Source of the DNA: Rubellimicrobium roseum
GTDB taxonomy: Bacteria; Pseudomonadota; Alphaproteobacteria; Rhodobacterales; Rhodobacteraceae
Direction of reading: 5' to 3'
DNA length: 64,000 bases
Assembly: GCF_006152145.1 (NCBI RefSeq)
Contig: NZ_VDFV01000002.1
Location: 124,001 to 188,000 of the forward strand
A model generated the notes under the pieces. The model saw only the letters and a program-made list of their open reading frames with translations, was not told the DNA's origin and did not search any database. The translations under genes were made by a program, and so were the position numbers. Positions 33,725 to 43,995 of the stretch are shown here, one piece after another (positions within the stretch are counted from its first letter, which is position 1; every line of letters starts with the position of its first letter).

Positions 33725-34629
33725 CGAACCGCCCCCTCAAGGCCCTGGCCCTGACCCTGCTTCTCGCGGCCTGCGGCGGCGGTGGCAGCGCCCATGACAC
33801 CACCGCCCCGGCGGCCGGTCCGGGCGACACGCGAGTGGCCAAGCATCTCTTCGGCGCCCAGGCGGGCCCTTCGGCGCAGGCGTCCGAGCCCATCGGTGCC
33901 TATTCGCGCGGCTGCCAGTCCGGGGCCGTCCAGCTTCCCGAAACCGGGCCCACCTGGCAGGCCATGCGCCTGTCCCGGAACCGCAACTGGGCGCAGCCCG
34001 TCACCGTGGACTTCGTGCAGGATCTCAGCCGCACCGCCGCCACGCTGCCCGGCTGGGCGGGCCTCTACGTCGGCGACATGAGCCAGCCGCGCGGCGGCCC
34101 CATGACCTCGGGCCACGCGAGCCACCAGACCGGGCTCGACGCCGACATCTGGATGCGCCCCGCCACCCGCCTGAACCTCACCGCGCAGGAACGCGAGGAG
34201 ATATCCTCCACCGACATGCAGCGGGCCGAGGGCGCCTATGTCCGCGACGCCTGGACCCCGCAGCACGAGGCGCTTCTGCGCGCCGCCGCCCAGGACCCGC
34301 GCGTCGCGCGCATCTTCGTCTTCGCGGGCGCCAAGGCCGCCATGTGCGAGACCGCCACCGGCGACCGCTCCTGGCTCGCCAAGGTCCGGCCCTGGTGGGG
34401 GCACAACACCCACTTCCACGTCCGGCTCCATTGCCCGCCCGGCACCCCGGGCTGCGCGGCGCAGGACCCCGTGCCCCCCGGCGATGGATGCGAAGAGGCG
34501 CGCCAATGGGTCGCGGGCATCCTCAACCCGGCTCCGGCCGACCCCGACGCCCCCCCGCCCGAGCCGCGCGCCGACCTGACCCTGGCCGACCTTCCCGGCC
34601 AGTGCATGGGCGTCCTGGCCAGCGACTGA
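33721..34629 (+). CDS. mepA: Penicillin-insensitive murein endopeptidase (MepA-like), lipoprotein-like
   Basis: A 302-residue peptidoglycan endopeptidase of peptidase family M74, cleaving D-Ala-mDAP cross-links. Zinc-binding segments are SGHASHQTGLDADIWM and RPWWGHNTHFHVRL. The N-terminus MTNRPLKALALTLLLAACGGGG carries a lipobox LAAC, so the protein is probably a lipid-anchored periplasmic enzyme. Cysteine-rich spacers (CPPGTPGC, GDGCEEA) fit the family. It starts in an ATGA overlap with the MFS gene and is followed by an exported esterase 4 bp later. Confidence 0.92.
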   Translation: MTNRPLKALALTLLLAACGGGGSAHDTTAPAAGPGDTRVAKHLFGAQAGPSAQASEPIGAYSRGCQSGAVQLPETGPTWQAMRLSRNRNWAQPVTVDFVQDLSRTAATLPGWAGLYVGDMSQPRGGPMTSGHASHQTGLDADIWMRPATRLNLTAQEREEISSTDMQRAEGAYVRDAWTPQHEALLRAAAQDPRVARIFVFAGAKAAMCETATGDRSWLAKVRPWWGHNTHFHVRLHCPPGTPGCAAQDPVPPGDGCEEARQWVAGILNPAPADPDAPPPEPRADLTLADLPGQCMGVLASD

Positions 34630-34633
34630 GCCG

Positions 34634-35521
34634 GTGCGCCGTCTGTTCCTCCGGGCCTCCCTGCTGGCGGCCAGCCTGGGCTCGGCCGCTCTCCTGCCGG
34701 CGGCCAGCCGGCCGGGAGGCGAGGCGACCTATGTCGGCACCCATGTCTGGCACGGGACCTGGCGCAACTTCGGCGGCATGTCCGCCATCGAGATGGCGGA
34801 CGACGGCCTGTCCTTCACCGCCATGAGCGACCGCAGCGCCATCGTTTCGGGCCGCCTCCTCCGCGACGAGGCCGGCGCGGTGATCGGGGTCGTGACGCCC
34901 AAGGCCGACCGGCTCCTCGACCGCGGCGGCGACCCGCTCCAGGGCAAGCGCGCCGACAGCGAGGGGCTGGCCATCGCCGCGGACGGCCGGGTCTGGATCA
35001 GCTTCGAAGGCGACACCCGCGTACGCCAGCAGGGGCGGGACGGCCGGCTGCCCTTCCTGCTGCCCGAGCACCCGGACTTCGCCCGCATGCGGGACAACGG
35101 CGGCCTGGAGGCGCTGGCGGTGGATGCCGAGAACCGGCTCTACACCTTGGCCGAGCGGCCGATCCCGGGCGAAAGGGACTTGGCCCTCCACCGCTTCGAC
35201 GGCCACCGGTGGGAGATCGCCTTCCGGCTGCCCGTGGGCGACGGCTTCTCGGTCTCCGGCGCGGATATCGGCCCCGACGGGCGGCTTTACCTGCTCGAAC
35301 GCGACTTCACAGGGCTCGGCTTCCGCTCGCGCCTGCGCCGGATCGACCTCGACGGAACCGGCGAGACCGTCCTGCTGACCACGGCCACGGGGACCCACGA
35401 CAACTTGGAGGGCGTGGCGATCTGGCAGGACGCGCAGGGCCTGCGCGCGACCATGATCGCGGACGACAACGGCTTCTTCTTCCAGGAAACGCAGATCGTC
35501 GACTACCGCCTGCCGGATTGA
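34634..35521 (+). CDS. Esterase-like activity of phytase family protein, exported
   Basis: A 295-residue protein with a signal-like N-terminus (MRRLFLRASLLAASLGSAALLPAAS). The body is a beta-propeller-like fold with repeated GLAIAADGRVWISFEGDTRV, EALAVDAENRLYTLAE and ADIGPDGRLYLLERDF, typical of the phytase-like/esterase-like domain (PF13449). Start is GTG. Probably periplasmic; the substrate is unknown. It is 4 bp downstream of mepA and likely co-transcribed. Confidence 0.82.
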   Translation: MRRLFLRASLLAASLGSAALLPAASRPGGEATYVGTHVWHGTWRNFGGMSAIEMADDGLSFTAMSDRSAIVSGRLLRDEAGAVIGVVTPKADRLLDRGGDPLQGKRADSEGLAIAADGRVWISFEGDTRVRQQGRDGRLPFLLPEHPDFARMRDNGGLEALAVDAENRLYTLAERPIPGERDLALHRFDGHRWEIAFRLPVGDGFSVSGADIGPDGRLYLLERDFTGLGFRSRLRRIDLDGTGETVLLTTATGTHDNLEGVAIWQDAQGLRATMIADDNGFFFQETQIVDYRLPD

Positions 35522-35604
35522 CGCGGGGCGCTGGGGGGCGTATCGGGCACCGCCCCGGCTCGCGGGGCCAAGTCGCCGCACCCTTGCCAAAACGGACCTC
35601 CTCC

Positions 35605-36234
35605 ATGCGCCTCCTGCCCGCCATCCTCGCCATGGCCGCGATCGTCGTGGCCTCCAACGTCCTCGTGCAGTTCGTCATCGCGGGAGGGCTCCTCACCTGG
35701 GGGGCCTTCACCTATCCCCTCGCCTTCCTGGTCACCGACCTCACCAACCGCACGCAGGGCCCTCGCGCGGCCCGTGCGGTGGTGTTCTGGGGCTTCGTCA
35801 CCGGGATCGTCTGCTCGCTCGTGGGTTCGCAGATCATGCTGGAAACCGGACCCGCCGTGCCCCTGCGCGTGGCCGTGGCCTCTGGGGCCGCCTTCCTGGC
35901 GGCGCAACTCCTCGACGTGGCCATCTTCCAGCGGTTCCGGAACCGCGAATGGTGGCGGGCTCCGCTCGCGTCCTCCTTCGTGTCGTCCTCGGTCGACACG
36001 GCCATCTTCTTCTCGGTGGCCTTCGCCGCCACGTTCAGCGTCCTCTTCCCCCTGAGCGCGAACGAGATGGTGACTTGGGCGCAAGGCCCGGTTCCCCTGC
36101 TGAACCTCGGCCCGCAGGCGCCGCTCTGGGTGACGCTGGCCCTTGCGGACCTTTGTGTGAAGATCGCCCTCGCGCTCATCGCGCTCGTCCCGTACCGCCT
36201 CATTCTTGGGCAGATGCACCAACGCGTGAGTTGA
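35605..36234 (+). CDS. Queuosine precursor transporter (YhhQ/VUT family)
   Basis: A 209-residue integral membrane protein with about six helices, beginning MRLLPAILAMAAIVVASNVLVQF. YhhQ-type markers are TYPLAFLVTDLTNRTQGPRAARAVVFWGF and DTAIFFSVAFAA. YhhQ proteins import queuine/preQ0/preQ1 precursors used for tRNA modification. It sits downstream of the esterase with an 80-base gap, in which I see no recognisable preQ1 riboswitch. The short structured RNA unit begins 24 bases after its stop. Confidence 0.9.
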   Translation: MRLLPAILAMAAIVVASNVLVQFVIAGGLLTWGAFTYPLAFLVTDLTNRTQGPRAARAVVFWGFVTGIVCSLVGSQIMLETGPAVPLRVAVASGAAFLAAQLLDVAIFQRFRNREWWRAPLASSFVSSSVDTAIFFSVAFAATFSVLFPLSANEMVTWAQGPVPLLNLGPQAPLWVTLALADLCVKIALALIALVPYRLILGQMHQRVS

Positions 36235-36257
36235 ACGTCATCTTCCGCATTCGGGGT

Positions 36258-36286
36258 TTGACACAGGGCCAGGAAGTCCCATCTTG
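36258..36286 (+). promoter_or_regulatory. Predicted promoter of the short structured RNA
   Basis: A perfect -35 TTGACA with a 17-base spacer and ATCTTG as a poor -10, placed 24 bases after the queuosine-transporter stop. The consensus -35 makes a promoter likely, with transcription starting near 36293. Confidence 0.65.
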
Positions 36287-36322
36287 GGAGTCAGGCGAAA
36301 CCCTTAGAAAGGAGGTGATCCA

Positions 36323-36379
36323 GTGTCGAGAAAGAACCTGGAGAGAGGTGTCGGGACAGCACGGGGGATCCGCGGCTGA
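36323..36379 (+). CDS. 18-residue peptide ORF with extended Shine-Dalgarno
   Basis: GTG start seven bases after GGAGG, reading MSRKNLERGVGTARGIRG then TGA. The Shine-Dalgarno is extraordinary: the whole 18-nt stretch before and into the start codon is complementary to the 16S rRNA tail. The peptide is strongly basic. No family recognised. It may be translated as a leader or toxin-like peptide, or be only the frame of a structural RNA. Confidence 0.5.
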   Translation: MSRKNLERGVGTARGIRG

Positions 36380-36449
36380 GGCAGCCCTCAGCCCTCCGGG
36401 AACCCGGGTGGACGACGGTCTAACCGACCCCACCTCCTGAACTTTCGAG

Positions 36450-36478
36450 AGGGCCGCACCAGACGGGGCGGCCCTTTT
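36450..36478 (+). terminator. Intrinsic terminator of the short structured RNA
   Basis: AGGGCCGC and GCGGCCCT form a perfect 8-bp stem with a 10-base loop followed by TTTT. It sits exactly at the 3' end of the convergent large membrane-protein gene. Confidence 0.85.
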
Positions 36479-38370
36479 CAATTGGACGGCCCGAAATTTG
36501 CCAGAAAGGCCGCCTCGGCCTCGTCGATGGACCGGATGATCTCCGCCTCGAAGGCGTCGCGCGACACGGCCTCCTCGATCTCGATCAGGGCGTAGTCCGT
36601 CGCCACGCCGATGGCGAGGCCGCCGGCCACTCCGCCGACAAGGGCGCCCAGCGTGGTCCCGATCCCCGGCACCACGCTCCCGGCCAGGGCCCCGGCGCCG
36701 GCTCCCGCGGCCGCGCCCCCGAGCCCGCCCGCCGCTTTTCCGACCGCCAGCTTGGCGACCGCCTCGGCCGCGAGCCCGAAGGCCTCCTTGGCCATCAGCT
36801 TGGCGACGAGCTGCCCCGCGATCGCACCGGCCACTCCTCCCGCCGCCACGCCGACGCCGCTGGCCGCCAGCCGCGCCTGGAACGTCATCAATTCGGTGAC
36901 GGGCACCGGGTCGAGCAGCGCCGCCGGCGCCGTCGCAGCGACTTGGAACTCCGTCAGGTCCGACGGCAGCCCGCCGCAGTCACCGAGCAGCTGCTCCCGC
37001 GCGGCAAGCCCTGGCAAGGGCGCCTCAAGGGCCAGCACCGCTGCCCGCAGGTCGGCGAAAGCCGTCTCGGCGCTCAAGGCCTCGGTCATCTGGCGCGCGA
37101 GGAAGGCCTCGGCCCCCCCGGCGACAAGCCGGAAGGTGCGGACATACTCCGCGGTCAGACTGTAGTAGCCGTCCAGGAACGCCGGAACGCGGGCCCGCAT
37201 CCGGTCGAAACCCGCGCGCGCCGCCCGTTCCACCTCGGCCCGGCGCGCCGCCACGGCCTCGCGCAGGCTCTGGTCGAGGTCCGCGATCCCGGCCAGCGTC
37301 CCCTCCGGGCAGGTCAGGTCGCCGATCCGCTCGGCCTCGATGATCCGCCGCGCGGCGCTGGGGCTGGGCAGCACCGGCCGCGCGTTCGCAGGTGGCGCGT
37401 CCAGCCCGGGCCCGGGCGCCGGCCGCAGGCCCGGCTCGGCCGGGGCGCCCAGGCCCGGCAGCTCGGCCAGCACGACCGGGCGGCTCCGGCCGGCGGCCCA
37501 AGCCTCCGCCTCGGCCAGTGCCGACGCGATCACCCCCGCCAGGATCACGGCCAACGCCGCCGCAGTGGCCACTCGCCCGGGGCCGACCCGCAGGGCTTGG
37601 TCCGCGTCCGAGGTTCGCAGGATGCGCCGCGTCTCGCCCCGGGGCAGCAGAAAGCTGGAAAAGACGCCCGCCACGAGCCAGAAGCTCCCGAACGTGACCC
37701 CCATCGTCCAGAGCGCCACGAGCGGCCCGACCTGTGCCTCCGCCCGTCCGAGCCCCCAGCCACGCAGGCCGTTCGCCACGGCAGCCGCGTCGACCGCCCA
37801 GGCCATGAGGGCCGAGGCCCCTTCGTAACGGGGCTCGGCCGCGACCCGCTGGGCCAGCGTCCCCTCCCCTACCCCTCCGAGGCCTGCCCCGAGCCCCCAA
37901 GCGGCGGTCAGGAGCACCGCCGTCAGGGGCGGCGCAAGCAGAAGCACCGGGCGCAGCCGGGCATAGGGCTTCAGTGCCGCCAGCGGCCGAGCCGTCAGCG
38001 CCGCCACGGGGTACAGCGCCAAGGCTGCCAGCGCGATCCACGCCCAGCCCGACCACCCCTGAGTGACGAGCCACACCGCGACGTGCCCGGCCGCGACCAG
38101 GGCCACCGGCACCGCGAGGACCTGCCGGGCCAGGGCGCCGCCCATCACGAAGGCCCACCACGGCGCCGGGCCGTCCCGCAGGACCGCCCGGGCTTGCGCC
38201 TTGCGCACCGCTGCCGCATAGGCCAGCGCGACCCAGACCGGGGCGGCGACCAGCGGCAGGACCAGCAGCGCGGGCAGCAGCCCGAGCCGCGCCCCCTCGG
38301 CCGCAACCCACGCCAGCCCCCCGAGGACGAGGGCGCAGAAGGCGCTATAACGAAGGGGCGAGGCGATCAT
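36478..38370 (-). CDS. Large membrane protein with C-terminal glycine-zipper region, unknown function
   Basis: A 630-residue protein I do not recognise. The N-terminal half has about seven hydrophobic helices (near residues 8-24, 30-52, 72-95, 98-125, 140-165, 212-242, 266-286). Next is a Pro/Ala-rich linker (about 305-340) and a largely helical domain with two cysteines (C354, C465) at about 340-490. Residues 504-592 are a long glycine-zipper/GxxxG-like hydrophobic tract (SGVGVAAGGVAGAIAGQLV ... GALVGGVAGGLAIGVATD), before an acidic helix at the C-terminus. Glycine zippers form tight membrane helix packings or pores. The start MIASPLRYSAF is at 38370. Confidence 0.72.
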   Translation of the reverse strand: MIASPLRYSAFCALVLGGLAWVAAEGARLGLLPALLVLPLVAAPVWVALAYAAAVRKAQARAVLRDGPAPWWAFVMGGALARQVLAVPVALVAAGHVAVWLVTQGWSGWAWIALAALALYPVAALTARPLAALKPYARLRPVLLLAPPLTAVLLTAAWGLGAGLGGVGEGTLAQRVAAEPRYEGASALMAWAVDAAAVANGLRGWGLGRAEAQVGPLVALWTMGVTFGSFWLVAGVFSSFLLPRGETRRILRTSDADQALRVGPGRVATAAALAVILAGVIASALAEAEAWAAGRSRPVVLAELPGLGAPAEPGLRPAPGPGLDAPPANARPVLPSPSAARRIIEAERIGDLTCPEGTLAGIADLDQSLREAVAARRAEVERAARAGFDRMRARVPAFLDGYYSLTAEYVRTFRLVAGGAEAFLARQMTEALSAETAFADLRAAVLALEAPLPGLAAREQLLGDCGGLPSDLTEFQVAATAPAALLDPVPVTELMTFQARLAASGVGVAAGGVAGAIAGQLVAKLMAKEAFGLAAEAVAKLAVGKAAGGLGGAAAGAGAGALAGSVVPGIGTTLGALVGGVAGGLAIGVATDYALIEIEEAVSRDAFEAEIIRSIDEAEAAFLANFGPSN

Positions 38371-38418
38371 CCCCTCTTGGTGGGGCGCTCCCCTTGCCGA
38401 GTCAACGAAGAGGATGCC

Positions 38419-38853
38419 GTGCTGCGGATCAGCGACCACGTGGCGATCCAGGATTGGGAACTCACCGAGCAGTTCTCGCGATCCTCGGGGCCGGGCGGGC
38501 AGAACGTCAACAAGGTCTCCACCGCCGTGGAGCTCCGCTTCGAGGCCGAGCGCTCGCCCTCCCTCGCCCCGCCCGTCAAGAGCCGGCTGCGCCGGCTCGC
38601 CGGCAGCCGCTGGGTCGGCGAGGAAGGCTCGGGCGCGGTGCTGATCCGGGTCGAGGACACCCGCAGCCAGGCCCGCAACCGCGAGATCGCGCGGGAGCGG
38701 CTGGCAGAGCTGATCGCCAAGGCGCTCGTGGCGCCCAAGCGGCGGATCGCGACCAAGCCCACGCGCGGCAGCATCCGGCGACGGCTGGAAGAAAAGGCCA
38801 AGCGCAGCGAGGTCAAGGCGGGACGGAGCCAGTCCGCCCCGGGCGAGGACTGA
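38419..38853 (+). CDS. arfB: Alternative ribosome-rescue factor ArfB (peptidyl-tRNA hydrolase)
   Basis: A 144-residue release-factor-like protein. The catalytic GGQ motif is at residues 26-28 in RSSGPGGQNVNKVSTAVELRF, and the basic C-terminal tail (RRIATKPTRGSIRRRLEEKAKRSEVKAGR) is the segment that enters the empty mRNA channel of stalled ribosomes. It hydrolyses peptidyl-tRNA on non-stop ribosomes. Start is GTG with AGAGGA upstream; it is divergent from the glycine-zipper gene and convergent with pncB. Confidence 0.94.
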   Translation: MLRISDHVAIQDWELTEQFSRSSGPGGQNVNKVSTAVELRFEAERSPSLAPPVKSRLRRLAGSRWVGEEGSGAVLIRVEDTRSQARNREIARERLAELIAKALVAPKRRIATKPTRGSIRRRLEEKAKRSEVKAGRSQSAPGED

Positions 38854-38859
38854 GGAGCG

Positions 38860-40152
38860 CTAGACCCTCACCGCCCGTCCCACCTGCTCGCCCACCCCGA
38901 AGAGCCGCTTGTACCGCTCCACCTGATCCTTCGGTCCCATCGCCTTTTCCGGGTTGTCCGACAGCTTGACCGTGGGGCGGCCATCGGCCTCCACGGCCTT
39001 GCAGACGAGGGAGAAGGGAGCGAGCGCATCGCCCTCCACGAGCCCGGAGAAGTCGTTGGTCAGGAGCGTTCCCCAGCCGTAGGTCAGCCGCACCCGGCCG
39101 GCGAAGCGGGCGTGGAGCGCCTCGATCTCGGGCACGTCGAGACCATCGGAGAAGACGATCAGCTTCTCGCGCGGGTCCTGGCCGTGAGCCTGCCACCAGC
39201 GGATGGCGTGCTCCGTGTTCTCCACCGGGTCGCCCGAGTCGATGCGGATGCCCGTCCAGGCGGCCAGCCAGTCCGGGGCGCGGTCGAGGAAGGTCTTGGT
39301 CCCGTAGGTGTCGGGGAGGATCACGCGGAGATTGCCCTCGTGCTCCTCCTGCCATTCTTCCAGCACCGTATAGGGGGCCTGGAGCAGCTCCTCGTCGCTC
39401 TCCGCCAGGGCGGCATAGACCATCGGCAGTTCGTGGGCGTTGGTGCCGATGGCCTCCAGATCGCGCTTCTTGGCGATGAGGCAGTTGGAGGTGCCGACGA
39501 ACTTGTCGCCCAGCGCCTCGATCATCGCCTGCACGCACCAGTCCTGCCACAGGTAGCCGTGGCGGCGGCGCGTGCCGAAGTCCGCGAGCCGAAGCCCCTC
39601 GATCCGGCGCAGCCGCTGTCCCTTCTCCCAGACCCGCGTCATGGCGCGGGCATAGAGGATCTGCAGCTCGAACTTGCCCATGTCCTTGAGCACGGCCCGC
39701 GAGCGCAGCTCCATGATGATGGCGAGCGCCGGGATCTCCCACAGCATGACCTCGGGCCAGGCGCCCTCGAAGGTCAGCTCGAACTGACCGTCCTTCTTCT
39801 CCAGATGGTAGGGCGGCAGCCGCAGGGCCTCGAACCATTCCATGAATTCGGGCGAGAACATCTGCCGCTTGCCGTAGAAGGTGTTCCCCCGCATCCAGGT
39901 CGACTCGCCGCGGGTGAGCGACAGGCTGCGGACATGGTCGAGCTGCTCGCGCAACTCGCCCTCGTCGATCAGCTCGGCCAGCCGGACGTTGTGGCTGCGG
40001 TTGATGAGCTGGAAGGTGACGTTCACGTCCGGCCGGTTGCGGAAGACCGACTGGCACATGAGCAACTTGTAGAAGTCCGTGTCGATCAGCGACCGGACGA
40101 TCGGGTCGATCTTCCAGGTGTGGTTCCAGACGCGGGTGGCGAGGTCCATCAT
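38860..40152 (-). CDS. pncB: Nicotinate phosphoribosyltransferase
   Basis: A 430-residue enzyme of NAD salvage that joins nicotinate and PRPP (with ATP) to nicotinate mononucleotide. Family segments are LIDTDFYKLLMCQSVF at the N-terminus, ADFGTRRRHGYLWQ, GTSNCLIAKKR, RIDSGDPVENTEHAI and YGWGTLLTNDF. The length and order match E. coli-type PncB. Its ATG overlaps the pncA stop by four bases (ATGA), so nicotinamide released to nicotinate by PncA feeds directly into it. Confidence 0.97.
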   Translation of the reverse strand: MMDLATRVWNHTWKIDPIVRSLIDTDFYKLLMCQSVFRNRPDVNVTFQLINRSHNVRLAELIDEGELREQLDHVRSLSLTRGESTWMRGNTFYGKRQMFSPEFMEWFEALRLPPYHLEKKDGQFELTFEGAWPEVMLWEIPALAIIMELRSRAVLKDMGKFELQILYARAMTRVWEKGQRLRRIEGLRLADFGTRRRHGYLWQDWCVQAMIEALGDKFVGTSNCLIAKKRDLEAIGTNAHELPMVYAALAESDEELLQAPYTVLEEWQEEHEGNLRVILPDTYGTKTFLDRAPDWLAAWTGIRIDSGDPVENTEHAIRWWQAHGQDPREKLIVFSDGLDVPEIEALHARFAGRVRLTYGWGTLLTNDFSGLVEGDALAPFSLVCKAVEADGRPTVKLSDNPEKAMGPKDQVERYKRLFGVGEQVGRAVRV

Positions 40153-40754
40153 CGGACCACCTGCACGCCGGCTGCGTCCCAGGCGTGGCGCGCGGCGGCA
40201 AGGCTGCCCGAGAGATCGATGGCGCGGGTCAGGTCCTCTCGCACCGTGACGCGGAAGCCGAGCCGTGCCCCATCCACCGCCGAGTAGTTGACGCAGAAAT
40301 CCGTGGCGAGGCCGACGAGCGTCACCGTGTCGATCCCCCGCTCGCGCAGGTAGCCCGCAAGGCCCGTGGGCGTGGTGTGGTCGTTCTCGAAGAAAGCCGA
40401 GTAGCTGTCGACGCCGGGGCGGAAGCCCTTGCGCAGGATCAGGTCGGCGTCCGTGCGCAGGAGTGGGTGGAACTCGGCGCCCTGCGTCCCCTGCACGCAG
40501 TGGTCGGGCCAGAGCACCTGATGGCCATAAGGCATCTCGATCGTCTCGTAGGGCTCGTGGTCCCAGTTGGACGAGGCGAAGGAGGAATGCCCCGTCGGAT
40601 GCCAGTCTTGGGTCAGGATGACGGCCGGGAACTCGGCCATCAGGGCATTGATGCCGTGCACGATCCCGTCGCCGCCGGGCACGGCCAGCGCGCCGCCGGG
40701 GCAGAAGTCGTTCTGGACGTCGATGACGACGAGGGCTTCGTTCGCGGGGCGCAT
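40149..40754 (-). CDS. pncA: Nicotinamidase
   Basis: A 201-residue isochorismatase-fold amidase converting nicotinamide to nicotinate. Features are VVIDVQNDFCPGGAL, the metal/active-site segment QDWHPTGHSSFAS, PDHCVQGTQGAEFH, and the catalytic cysteine in GLATDFCVNYSAVDG. I chose the ATG at 40754, which follows GGGAGGGAGGAT; the ORF is open upstream to 40814, but that part is not family-like. It is the first gene of a pncA-pncB pair downstream of gyrB. Confidence 0.95.
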   Translation of the reverse strand: MRPANEALVVIDVQNDFCPGGALAVPGGDGIVHGINALMAEFPAVILTQDWHPTGHSSFASSNWDHEPYETIEMPYGHQVLWPDHCVQGTQGAEFHPLLRTDADLILRKGFRPGVDSYSAFFENDHTTPTGLAGYLRERGIDTVTLVGLATDFCVNYSAVDGARLGFRVTVREDLTRAIDLSGSLAAARHAWDAAGVQVVR

Positions 40755-40768
40755 GGCATCCTCCCTCC

Positions 40769-40788
40769 CCATGGCGTGCCTGCCATGG
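40769..40788 (-). promoter_or_regulatory. Perfect inverted repeat in the pncA leader
   Basis: CCATGGC-GTGCCT-GCCATGG sits next to the pncA Shine-Dalgarno, with further outer complementarity (CTCC...GGAG). It may be an RNA hairpin masking the ribosome-binding site or a DNA operator for NAD-salvage control. I cannot assign a regulator. Confidence 0.45.
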
Positions 40789-40821
40789 GTAAGGAGGGGG
40801 CCCGGGGCGGTCAACCGCCTG

Positions 40822-43315
<2,494 letters not shown>

Positions 43316-43370
43316 CCCTTAGGCCTTGCAGATATGGGGTTTTCCGGCCGGATTGCCACCCCTGCAAAGG

Positions 43371-43991
43371 TCACAGGAGGGGGATCAGCAGGCCCACCGC
43401 CACGAGCATCGCGCCCGCGGCAAGGTTGGTCCGCCGCACCGCGCGCGGAGACGTCAGGACGACCCGCGCCCGGTCCACGACAAACGCCAGCGCGAGATTG
43501 CCCAAGAGCGGGATCATCATCGACACCACGAGGATCGCCAGAATGTCGGGCACCGTGAGCCGGGACAGGTCGAAGAAGCCGGGCAGCATCCCCATGTAGA
43601 ACAGGATGGCCTTGGGGTTGCCCAGGATCGCCGCGACTCCGGCCCCGAACCCCGCCCACATACCCGGCCGCGTGAGGCGCGAATCGGCCCCGAGCGGCCG
43701 GCCCGCGCCGCGGATCACGAGCGCGCCCATGACAAGGAACGTCATCGCCGCGACCCAGGTCATGGCCTCCAGGAAGCCGCCCCAAACCGACAGGATCCAG
43801 CTCACCCCCAGGATCGCGCAGAAGGGCCAGAGCAGATCACCGAGGGTCACGCCCACCGCCAGGGGCCAGGCGCCTCGGAATCCGCCGGACAGAGCGCGCG
43901 CGGTCAGCGCGACCCAGACCGGCCCGGGCGTGAGCCACAGGAAACCGACCGCGACGGCGTAGAACCCCAGGTCGGCGCCCGAGACGGTCAC
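43371..43991 (-). CDS. LysE-family amino-acid exporter (RhtB type)
   Basis: A 206-residue membrane protein with about six helices, beginning GFYAVAVGFLWLTPGPVWVALTARALSGGFRGAWPLAVGVTLGD, the LysE/RhtB N-terminal signature with its LTPGP motif. NPKAILFYMGMLPGFFD is the family's second conserved segment. Such proteins export amino acids or homoserine lactones. Start is GTG. It lies 4 bp after the VOC gene stop, so both interrupt the usual recF-gyrB neighbourhood. Confidence 0.9.
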   Translation of the reverse strand: MTVSGADLGFYAVAVGFLWLTPGPVWVALTARALSGGFRGAWPLAVGVTLGDLLWPFCAILGVSWILSVWGGFLEAMTWVAAMTFLVMGALVIRGAGRPLGADSRLTRPGMWAGFGAGVAAILGNPKAILFYMGMLPGFFDLSRLTVPDILAILVVSMMIPLLGNLALAFVVDRARVVLTSPRAVRRTNLAAGAMLVAVGLLIPLL

Positions 43992-43995
43992 GCGA

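Larger units (their letters stand above)
36293..36478 (+). ncRNA. Short structured RNA with 16S-rRNA-complementary leader and anti-Shine-Dalgarno mimic
   Basis: A compact transcription unit about 185 nt long. In order: AGAAAGGAGGTGATCCAG (36306-36323), identical over 18 nt to the reverse complement of the conserved 16S rRNA 3' end; an 18-codon ORF (36323-36379); a perfect 6-bp hairpin CTGAGG-cagc-CCTCAG (36376-36391) covering its stop codon; CACCTCCT (36431-36438), which can pair with the upstream AGGAGGTG; and an intrinsic terminator (36450-36478). Whether it acts as an sRNA, a leader-peptide mRNA or both is not known. It is not an rRNA fragment: homology stops at 18 nt. Confidence 0.6.

Noticed and set aside
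35522..35604. preQ1 riboswitch before the queuosine-precursor transporter
   Set aside because: The 80-base leader lacks the recognisable preQ1 aptamer elements and is mostly GC-rich.
36306..36323. Antisense fragment of a 16S rRNA gene
   Set aside because: The match stops after 18 nt, with no further rRNA sequence on either side; a regulatory or translational element is a better reading.
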